Source: JAICMB01 sp035295125
Lineage (GTDB): Bacteria; Acidobacteriota; Terriglobia; Bryobacterales; Bryobacteraceae
Direction: 5' to 3'
DNA: 64,000 nucleotides
NCBI GenBank assembly: GCA_035295125.1
Contig: DATGJP010000074.1
Location: 108,713-172,712, forward strand
Shown: piece after piece, positions 58,199 to 64,000 of the stretch
How positions within the stretch are numbered: position 1 is the stretch's first letter
Layout: each line of letters begins with the position of its first letter
Position numbers and translations under genes: made by a program
The notes under the pieces: generated by a model
Told to the model about the DNA's origin: nothing
The model's input: the letters and a program-made list of their open reading frames with translations, nothing else
Databases searched by the model: none

Positions 58199-59437
58199 AT
58201 GTCTACAGCTGTCTCACCACTCTCTTTCAAGGAGGTCTTGAAGATCGGGGGAATGCGCCGCCTGTGGATGGCACAGGTCGTCAGCGTGTTCGGCGACTTC
58301 CTCGCGATATTCGCGATCTTCAGCTTGATTTCTTTTCGCATGAAAGGGAACGCGAGCGAAGTCAGCGGTGTGCTGATTGCTTACCTGCTTCCTTTCACAT
58401 TCGTGTCACCTGTGGCCGGGGTCTTTGTCGACCGCTGGAACGTAAAGCGGACCATGATCGCAAGCGACCTGATCCGCGCCGTGCTGGTCGGGTTCCTGGT
58501 GCTGGCCACCAACGTCTGGCATATCTACGGGATTCTGTTCGTGCTTAGCACGGTGTCGTCGTTCTTCATGCCGGCACAGTCGGTCGCGATCCGCACGATG
58601 GTGCCGCGCGAGGGATTACTTAGCGCGAATGCACTGATTCAGCAGGCATTCTACGCGCTGCAGATCATCAGCCCCGCGATCGCCGCGGCCATCGTATCGG
58701 CGGCGGGTCCGGGCATCTGTTTCTGGGTGGATAGCGCCAGCTTCGTGGCTTCTGCGCTCTTTCTGTCCGGGATTGTTGTGAAACGCGATACCGCTCCCCA
58801 GTTGAAAAACCTGGGCTCCATCGTACATGAGATGAACGCGGGCGTGAAGTTCATACTGACCCACGCATCGATTTCGGTCGTTGTGCTCTCGATCACGGCT
58901 GGAATGTTCGCCGTCCGTTGCTTTGGCGCGTTGGTCGCCGTTTTCGTGCGCGACGTTCTCGCGGCGGGCAACGGACTGTTCGGGATACTGAGCTCACTTG
59001 TTGGCGTCGGAATGATCATCGGGTCGCAGTTCACGCGGCGCCTGGCAATGACCAGGTCCAAGGCCCACATGGTGATTGGCGGGCTGGTTGGCATGGGGGT
59101 TGGGATTTCGATTGTCGCGGCAGTTCCCTGGGTGCCGTTTGCCATCGCCGGAATGCTGATCATGGGTTTGTTCGCGGCGTTTATCGTCATCCCTTCGCAG
59201 GCGCTCATGCAGGAGGAGACTCCGCCTGAGTTGCTGGGACGAGTTGGCGGTAGCATGATGTCAGTGATGATGGCTTCGCAGATTGCGGCCCTGTGCCTTG
59301 CCGGACCAGTCGCCCAGATCATGGGCATTCGTAATCTTTACTTCGCCAGCGCCGCCTTTTTGGCTTTGATCGCGGTGGCCGGACATTACAGACTCGGAAG
59401 GAACGTGGCTATCCAACGCGCGGCAGTCAATGCCTGA
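58199..59437 (+). CDS. MFS efflux-type transporter
   Basis: 412 residues, twelve membrane segments. The start LKIGGMRRLWMAQVVSVFGD and PVAGVFVDRWNVKRTMIASD, with GVFVDRWNVKR as the MFS A-motif between helices 2 and 3, are those of the MFS_3/enterobactin-exporter-like group. It overlaps the ferrochelatase gene by 8 bp, so it is translated with it. Substrate could be a porphyrin, heme or a drug; the coupling to hemH is suggestive only. Confidence 0.85.
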   Translation: MSTAVSPLSFKEVLKIGGMRRLWMAQVVSVFGDFLAIFAIFSLISFRMKGNASEVSGVLIAYLLPFTFVSPVAGVFVDRWNVKRTMIASDLIRAVLVGFLVLATNVWHIYGILFVLSTVSSFFMPAQSVAIRTMVPREGLLSANALIQQAFYALQIISPAIAAAIVSAAGPGICFWVDSASFVASALFLSGIVVKRDTAPQLKNLGSIVHEMNAGVKFILTHASISVVVLSITAGMFAVRCFGALVAVFVRDVLAAGNGLFGILSSLVGVGMIIGSQFTRRLAMTRSKAHMVIGGLVGMGVGISIVAAVPWVPFAIAGMLIMGLFAAFIVIPSQALMQEETPPELLGRVGGSMMSVMMASQIAALCLAGPVAQIMGIRNLYFASAAFLALIAVAGHYRLGRNVAIQRAAVNA

Positions 59438-60452
59438 ACCGAACTTCGATTCACTTGTCGTCATCTCATTTGGCGGCCCTGAGAATCCTACGGAAGTGAT
59501 TCCGTTTCTCGAAAACGTGTTGCGCGGAAAAAACGTGCCGCATCAGCGGATGCTGGAGGTCGCGGAGCATTATTATCACTTCGGCGGCAAAAGCCCGATT
59601 AACGACCAGAACCGCGAACTGGTGGCCGCGGTACGGGAGATCCTCGAGCGCGAGGGGCCGGCGATCCCGGTGTATTGGGGAAACCGCAATTGGCATCCTT
59701 TTTTGGCGGACACACTTCGTCAGATGCGCGCGGACGGCTGCCGGCGGGCGCTGGCGTTCGCGACTTCGGCGTTCAGTTCGTACTCGGGATGCCGCCAGTA
59801 CCTGGAGGACATCGTTCGGGCGCGGACCGAGGTTGGCGATGGCGCAATCGAGGTGGAGAAACTCCGGATCTTCTACAATCACCCGCGATTTATAGCCGCT
59901 CTGACGGACCGCGTTCGCGATGCGTTTTCGCAGCTTCCGAACGCGCAACTCGTGTTCACAGCACACAGCATTCCGTCTTACATGGCGCAGACGAACGACT
60001 ACGAGAAGCAGCTCAAAGAGGCGTGCCGGCTGGTTGGGGAGCAGCTGGAGCAGCCCGAGTGGACGCTCGCCTATCAGAGCCGCAGCGGCCCGCCGAATCA
60101 GCCGTGGCTGGGGCCGGATATCGTCGACACCCTGCGGGAAATTCGTAGTCATGGGGTTCGAGATGTGGTGGTGGCGCCGATCGGGTTTATCTCGGATCAC
60201 ATGGAGGTGCTGTACGACCTCGACACCGAAGCTCGCGCCGTTTGTGTCGAACTGGGTTTGAACATGGTTCGCGCGGGGACGGTTGGAGTGCATCCCGAGA
60301 TGGCGGCCATGATCCGGGAGCTTGTGATGGAGCGGCTCGGGATGTGTGAGCCCCGGGCGATCGGGAAGTTCGGACCTCATCCGGATGCGTGCCGCGAGGA
60401 TTGTTGTCCGGGCCCGGTGCGCCATGCTCCGCGGCTGGAAAGGGTGAGGTAA
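59430..60452 (+). CDS. hemH: Ferrochelatase, actinobacterial-like type
   Basis: 340 residues. Catalytic His179 in VFTAHSIPSYM and glutamate region of the C-terminal half. SAFSSYSGCRQY (C121) and the C-terminal CREDCC (C321, C325, C326) follow the layout of actinobacterial ferrochelatases that bind a [2Fe-2S] cluster. It inserts ferrous iron into protoporphyrin IX or coproporphyrin III. No other heme genes are near. Coproporphyrin versus protoporphyrin use cannot be told from sequence here. Confidence 0.93.
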   Translation: MPEPNFDSLVVISFGGPENPTEVIPFLENVLRGKNVPHQRMLEVAEHYYHFGGKSPINDQNRELVAAVREILEREGPAIPVYWGNRNWHPFLADTLRQMRADGCRRALAFATSAFSSYSGCRQYLEDIVRARTEVGDGAIEVEKLRIFYNHPRFIAALTDRVRDAFSQLPNAQLVFTAHSIPSYMAQTNDYEKQLKEACRLVGEQLEQPEWTLAYQSRSGPPNQPWLGPDIVDTLREIRSHGVRDVVVAPIGFISDHMEVLYDLDTEARAVCVELGLNMVRAGTVGVHPEMAAMIRELVMERLGMCEPRAIGKFGPHPDACREDCCPGPVRHAPRLERVR

Positions 60453-60495
60453 TCAAGGTGGGCTTTACCCCGATGCCACTTTTTTGGCTGAGCCT

Positions 60496-60560
60496 GTGAT
60501 GCAGGCTGTTAGCCTGCGGCGGGTTGTTAACCCGCCCACGCCGGGTTGTTGACCCGTTTA
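60496..60560. repeat. Dispersed palindromic repeats, three-unit set
   Basis: TGTGATGCAGGCTGTTAGCC then TGC, GGCGGGTTGTTAACCCGCC, and CGGGTTGTTGACCCG in tandem. TGTGATGCAG also precedes the 63832-63871 copy. Confidence 0.75.
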
Positions 60561-60584
60561 GCCTGTCCATTGTGGGGGTGAGCT

Positions 60585-61127
60585 ATGGCAGTTCAGATTG
60601 GCGAGAAAAAGCAGGCGGGGTTCGACGATCCGCTGGGGATGTTAAGCGACTGTCACCGGCGCATTGAGCGCTTCCTGGCGGCGCTTTTGCTGATCTCCCG
60701 GTCGAAGCGGGGCGGGGAACTGTCCCAAGGCGAGAAGGAGACGCTCTCCAGTGCGTTGGAGTACTTCAGGACGTCGGGCCCGCGTCACACCGCCGACGAG
60801 GAGGAGTCACTGTTCCCGCGCATGCGCAACTGCGCGGCGGCCGCCAAGGCACTGGAACGCATCGAAGCCTTGGAGTCGGACCACACGGCCGCCAGCCAGG
60901 CGCACGACGAAGTGGATGCGCTTGGCCGCCGTTGGTTGGAGACGGGGCATCTTGCTGAATCCGATGCCGCCAGGATGGCAGCACTACTCGACACCCTGTC
61001 GGCGCTATACGCTCGACACATTGAAATCGAGGATCAGCAGGTTTTTCCGTTGGCTGGCCAAGCCCTCGAAGCCTCAGACGTGAGTGCGATTGGGGACGAA
61101 ATGGCCCGGCGCCGCGGTTTGCGCTGA
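60585..61127 (+). CDS. Hemerythrin-domain (HHE) protein
   Basis: 180 residues. HHE fold with the iron ligand pattern: H24 (LSDCHRRIE), H72-x3-E (GPRHTADEEESLFP), H near 104 (LESDHTAASQAHDE), and RHIEIEDQQVFPLA near the end. These proteins bind a di-iron centre and sense or store oxygen, or manage iron or nitric oxide. No cyclase or kinase is attached. Its end overlaps the convergent SRPBCC gene by 54 bp. The neighbouring hemH may point to iron or heme use. Confidence 0.87.
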   Translation: MAVQIGEKKQAGFDDPLGMLSDCHRRIERFLAALLLISRSKRGGELSQGEKETLSSALEYFRTSGPRHTADEEESLFPRMRNCAAAAKALERIEALESDHTAASQAHDEVDALGRRWLETGHLAESDAARMAALLDTLSALYARHIEIEDQQVFPLAGQALEASDVSAIGDEMARRRGLR

Positions 61128-61598
61128 CACCCGCCGCCGCAGCAATTCCCGTTTGAGGGACGTTTCGCCTTGCGCCATAGCCCAGCGGTGATTGGCGGAG
61201 AAAATCGGCTTAAAGATAAACGACAGGTAGCGCAGCAGCGGTTTTTCGGCTTTGATTCGCCAGTCGTACGTGATGTTCGTGAATCGGCCGTCCTGCACAA
61301 AGGTCCACGATCCGTTTCCGTCGAAATCGCCCCAGGCGCGGAGAGAGAAACCGTAGGGGTGGCGTGTTTCGGTGATGCGGAAGCGCCATTTGAGCGTGTA
61401 GGGCAGCCAACCCTTGGTGTGCAGTTCGATGAGCCGGCCGGTTCCGTCAGCCTGCGGCGGTTCCATTTCACGCACTGCAAGGTAGACGGTCGGCCACCAG
61501 CGCGTCAGTGACAATGCGTCTTCGAGAACGGCCGAGATTTCCTCGACGGTCCCCTCGACCCGCCACTGCGTCACGAAATGGTAGTCGTTGGCCGTCAT
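61074..61598 (-). CDS. SRPBCC-family protein
   Basis: 174 residues from ATG 61598, sharing ATGA with the rsmI stop. The fold is a polyketide-cyclase/START-like beta-barrel: HFVTQWRVEGTVEEISAVLE at the start, then GRLIELHTKGWLPYTLKWRF and GSWTFVQDGRFTNITYDWRI. These bind a hydrophobic small ligand. It is the last gene of a minus-strand operon (IPT protein, rsmI, this gene). Function unknown. Confidence 0.85.
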   Translation of the reverse strand: MTANDYHFVTQWRVEGTVEEISAVLEDALSLTRWWPTVYLAVREMEPPQADGTGRLIELHTKGWLPYTLKWRFRITETRHPYGFSLRAWGDFDGNGSWTFVQDGRFTNITYDWRIKAEKPLLRYLSFIFKPIFSANHRWAMAQGETSLKRELLRRRVSAQTAAPGHFVPNRTHV

Positions 61599-62416
61599 TC
61601 GATTTCGCAAGCGCGGTACACGTCGCGTTTCGAGAGTCCGCGTTCGCGGGCGACGCGCTTGTAGGCTTCCATCCGGGAGACGCCTTGTTTCATCAGGTCG
61701 TCTACCGCTTCCTCAACAGATTTGCCGTCGGCGCGTTCGCCCGCTCCCTTTCCAATCATGAGTACGAATTCACCCTTGACGGCGGATTTCGACTCCAGGA
61801 CGTTTCGAAGCTCCGCTGCGACGCCGCCCAGAAATTCCTCATGCAGCTTGGTCAATTCGCGGGCGAGCGCCACCGGCCGGCCGGGCATGATGGCCTCAAT
61901 GTCGCGGAGCGTCTCGACGATTCTGTGCGGGGCTTCGTAGAAGATGAGCGTGGACTCGGACGCGCGCAGTTCTTCCAAAAGACGGCGGCGCTGTGTCGAC
62001 TTGACCGGAAGGAATCCCAGGAATGAGAACGAGTCGCTGGGCAGTCCCGAAGCGCTGAGCGCGGCGATAACAGCCGAGGGTCCGGGTATGGGAACCACGG
62101 GAATGCCTTTCGCCCGGGCTGCGGCGACGATACGATAGCCCGGATCGGCAATCAGCGGTGTTCCGGCGTCGGAAACCAGCGCGATGTTCTTGCCTGACTC
62201 CAACTCGGCGACTAACTCGGAGGCCCGTTCCCGTTCATTATGCTCGTGGTAACTGATGGTGGGTTTCTTGATCCCATAGTGGTCCAGAAGCTTCCTTGTC
62301 TGGCGGGTGTCTTCGCATGCGATGAGGTCCACGTCGCCGAGCAGGCGTACGGCACGGTAAGTGATGTCTTCGAGGTTCCCGATCGGGGTAGCGACGATGT
62401 ATAGGGTCCCGCTCAC
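61595..62416 (-). CDS. rsmI: 16S rRNA (cytidine-1402 2'-O)-methyltransferase
   Basis: 273 residues. GTLYIVATPIGNLEDITYRA, IACEDTRQTRKLLDHYGI, LVSDAGTPLIADPGYRIV and VPIPGPSAVIAALSASGLP are all typical of RsmI (tetrapyrrole-methylase fold). It methylates the ribose of C1402 in 16S rRNA with S-adenosylmethionine, tuning start-codon fidelity. It sits between an exported IPT protein (4-bp overlap) and SRPBCC (4-bp overlap). Confidence 0.95.
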   Translation of the reverse strand: MSGTLYIVATPIGNLEDITYRAVRLLGDVDLIACEDTRQTRKLLDHYGIKKPTISYHEHNERERASELVAELESGKNIALVSDAGTPLIADPGYRIVAAARAKGIPVVPIPGPSAVIAALSASGLPSDSFSFLGFLPVKSTQRRRLLEELRASESTLIFYEAPHRIVETLRDIEAIMPGRPVALARELTKLHEEFLGGVAAELRNVLESKSAVKGEFVLMIGKGAGERADGKSVEEAVDDLMKQGVSRMEAYKRVARERGLSKRDVYRACEIE

Positions 62417-62742
62417 TCGATCGTGACGATTACGGGCTGCTCGATCATCGCGGTCTTGTTTGCCGTCATGAGGTGATATCGGCCGGCGCCGATCTTTGGA
62501 ATGGTGAACTTAATCTCCTGGGCCGATTGTTCGGCGATCTTCGCCTTAACGTCATTCTTTCCGTCGGTGAGATAGAGGTCGACGACGTTGGCTTTATCCA
62601 GGTTCTCACCTTTGGCGACGGCGGCGTCGCCGGTTTTGGCTGAATCGGGCTCAACCGTGATAATGCGGGGTGAACTGTCGAACGCCCGAAGCGTCACGGC
62701 AATCAGCGCGAGAAACATAGAAGCGAGGAGCAACCGTTTCAT
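62413..62742 (-). CDS. Small exported IPT/TIG-domain protein
   Basis: 109 residues. Signal peptide KRLLLASMFLALIAVTLRA, then one Ig-like IPT/TIG domain: SSPRIITVEPDSAKTGDAAV at the start and APADITS-like strands, ending PVIVTIE. It should be a periplasmic or surface stalk domain. It leads the rsmI operon, which is odd for a rRNA methylase partner; the overlap is only 4 bp so it may be incidental. Confidence 0.75.
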   Translation of the reverse strand: MKRLLLASMFLALIAVTLRAFDSSPRIITVEPDSAKTGDAAVAKGENLDKANVVDLYLTDGKNDVKAKIAEQSAQEIKFTIPKIGAGRYHLMTANKTAMIEQPVIVTIE

Positions 62743-62874
62743 CAGAACCCTCCCTCGGCTTGGGATTATACACCCGCGGAAGTGCGGTGGGGCTCAGTAG
62801 GGTGATTTGCTGAGTCTGAAGCCTAAGGTGCTTTTGCCCGTAAACTTTTTGCCTGAGACTGCGATAAGAGGTAC

Positions 62875-63720
62875 GTGGACAACTATGCCAAGGTTCGCGA
62901 GCGGGCCATTATAGCCGCTCGTAGTGTACCGCCACTGCCGCACAAGGCGGTGCAGGTGCTCCGCATGTTGACTATGTCGGATATTGATTTCGGAGCTGTG
63001 TCCAAAGCCATCGAATCCGATCCGGTGCTTACGTCGCGTGTCCTGCAAGTGGCCAACTCCAGCGCGTTCTCGCGTGGGGGAACGATCGTCTCCGTTCGGC
63101 ATGCTGTTCCCTTGCTTGGTGTGAACGCATTGCGCCGTTTCGCAATCGGCTGGAGCGTACTGGGAGTTTTCACTCGCCTGCGCATGCCGAAGTTCTGGTT
63201 ACACTCCGAATTCCTGGTCCACTCCACCGCTACAGCGATGTTGTCGGACGAGCTTGCCCGCGCGCTTCATGTTCGCGAGAGCGATGCCGCTTACGTTTCC
63301 GGGCTCATTCACGACATTGGCAAGCTGATCCTGGCATTTTATCTGCCCAACGAATACTTCACAGTAATGCACACGCAATCGATGACTGGACGTCCACTCC
63401 GCGATTGCGAGATGGAAGCGATCGGCATCGATCATGCTGAGCTTTCCGGGATCGCGGCAACGCAGTGGAAGCTGCCGCAACCGGTCTGTATGGCTGTCCA
63501 GTACCATCACACGCCTCTCCTGGATCCGACAGGCGGAGTGCCTCTCAGCCTGCTGGTGTCTAAGGCCGACGGTTTTGTGAATTCGCTCGGTCACAGTGTG
63601 ATCGAGAGCGAGGGTCTGCCGGACGGTGTGCTGGACTGGCCCGGATGCGAGTCGCAGACAAATCGGGCGCTGGAGGCTTTCCGGGCTTCGTGGCCGGTGT
63701 CGCGGCTCCTGGTGGCCTAA
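62875..63720 (+). CDS. HDOD-domain signalling protein
   Basis: 281 residues from GTG. HDOD fold: IAARSVPPLPHKAVQVLRML, LTSRVLQVANSSAFSRGGTI, VRHAVPLLGVNALRRFAIGW, then YVSGLIHDIGKLILAFY, with HD retained. HDOD proteins are HD-like regulators in chemotaxis, surface growth and DNA uptake, often beside sensory kinases. No output domain. Neighbours give no pathway. It is the last complete gene of the window. Confidence 0.88.
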   Translation: MDNYAKVRERAIIAARSVPPLPHKAVQVLRMLTMSDIDFGAVSKAIESDPVLTSRVLQVANSSAFSRGGTIVSVRHAVPLLGVNALRRFAIGWSVLGVFTRLRMPKFWLHSEFLVHSTATAMLSDELARALHVRESDAAYVSGLIHDIGKLILAFYLPNEYFTVMHTQSMTGRPLRDCEMEAIGIDHAELSGIAATQWKLPQPVCMAVQYHHTPLLDPTGGVPLSLLVSKADGFVNSLGHSVIESEGLPDGVLDWPGCESQTNRALEAFRASWPVSRLLVA

Positions 63721-63749
63721 CTAGAGACAGCACGGCCACAGTTCCAATA

Positions 63750-63767
63750 GCAGGCGAAAGCGCCTGC
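63750..63767. repeat. Short palindromic repeat, GCAGGCG type, copy 3
   Basis: GCAGGCG-AAAG-CGCCTGC, the same arms as 13780-13801 read on the other strand. It lies 29 bp after the HDOD stop. Confidence 0.55.
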
Positions 63768-63831
63768 TTCACACTTCCACAGCCCTCCCCCACGTTGAGT
63801 TTTCGGCCTCTAAACCGAGTAGTCCGGCTGC

Positions 63832-63871
63832 CTGTGATGCAGTGGGCAGGCGGGTTAACAACCCGCCGCTG
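63832..63871. repeat. Dispersed palindromic repeat, GGCGGGTT type
   Basis: TGTGATGCAGTGGGC then GGCGGGTTAACAACCCGCC. The TGTGATGCAG flank matches the copy at 60496. The remaining tail of the window (63872-64000) holds nothing recognised; a TTGACG at 63890 lacks a good -10 box. Confidence 0.65.
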
Positions 63872-64000
63872 GAGTTTGGCCCTTTTTGACGTATTCTCGG
63901 CTAAGCATTGCAGTACAGTAGGGCACTGGAAAGAGAGGGCTTGAATTTCTGCGGCTTCGTGGTCGACAGTGCCTGTGATGCGAAGTCGGAGAAATTGGGG

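Noticed and set aside
26321..63871. A CRISPR array formed by the GGCGGGTT repeats
   Set aside because: Units are palindromes that differ in sequence, sit singly or in twos to fours at scattered sites, and have no regular spacers or cas genes.
63885..63930. Promoter for a gene beyond the right edge
   Set aside because: TTGACG is good, but the box at 17 bp is TGCAGT and the better TACAGT is 22 bp away.

Overview
The window looks like a chromosomal segment from an acidobacterium of the Solibacter/Bryobacter type. Three things point there: two roughly 800-residue duplicated orphan permeases (ADOP family), a protein carrying the Solibacter-type domain known as TIGR03437, and an Oar-like TonB-dependent receptor with an N-terminal carboxypeptidase-regulatory-like domain. 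A DUF1553/DUF1501 pair and the GC-rich codon use agree. No rRNA, tRNA, CRISPR array, insertion sequence or prophage was recognised.

Layout. (1) 1-2.9 kb: the end of a DUF1553 protein, a DUF1501 protein, and a BrnT-type toxin-antitoxin pair. (2) 2.9-13.8 kb: rplA-rplJ-rplL-rpoB-rpoC, with candidate promoters before rplA and rpoB, an attenuator-like terminator in the rpoB leader, a long hairpin between rpoB and rpoC, and a clear terminator after rpoC. RpoB carries an extra segment with eight cysteines near its N-terminus. (3) 14-20 kb: a secreted sugar-binding-like protein, an ADOP permease, and a two-subunit molybdenum hydroxylase of the isoquinoline 1-oxidoreductase type. (4) 20-25 kb: dnaK-dnaJ-hspR with an HspR-type operator over the promoter, then a PAS protein, a receiver protein and a small secreted protein. 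(5) 25-29 kb: a DUF1080 protein, a second ADOP permease and a small membrane protein. (6) 29-41 kb: TonB receptor, NagZ-like GH3 enzyme, AmpG-like permease, a Solibacter-type membrane protein with a conserved N-terminal module, and a large propeller hybrid histidine kinase. The receptor gene and the ampG-nagZ pair share a 56-bp upstream element. (7) 41-49 kb: glycosyltransferase, then an operon of short-chain dehydrogenase, shikimate kinase and glycerate kinase, a divergent LON-domain/HAD pair, a decayed TPR gene, and a POTRA-only protein. (8) 49-64 kb: TPR proteins, a TIGR03437 protein, a MacB-like permease, NIPSNAP, efp, selA, an OPT transporter, MFS-hemH, hemerythrin, an rsmI operon and an HDOD protein.

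The regulation is the most informative part. HspR is the last gene of the operon it probably represses. The RNA polymerase operon has several RNA-level control points. The NagZ/AmpG/TonB-receptor set looks like one regulon for scavenging amino-sugar or murein fragments. Gaps from about 13.8 kb onwards are seeded with short palindromic repeats built on GCAGGTT..AACCTGC and GGCGGGTT..AACCCGCC arms, apparently a dispersed repeat family of this genome.
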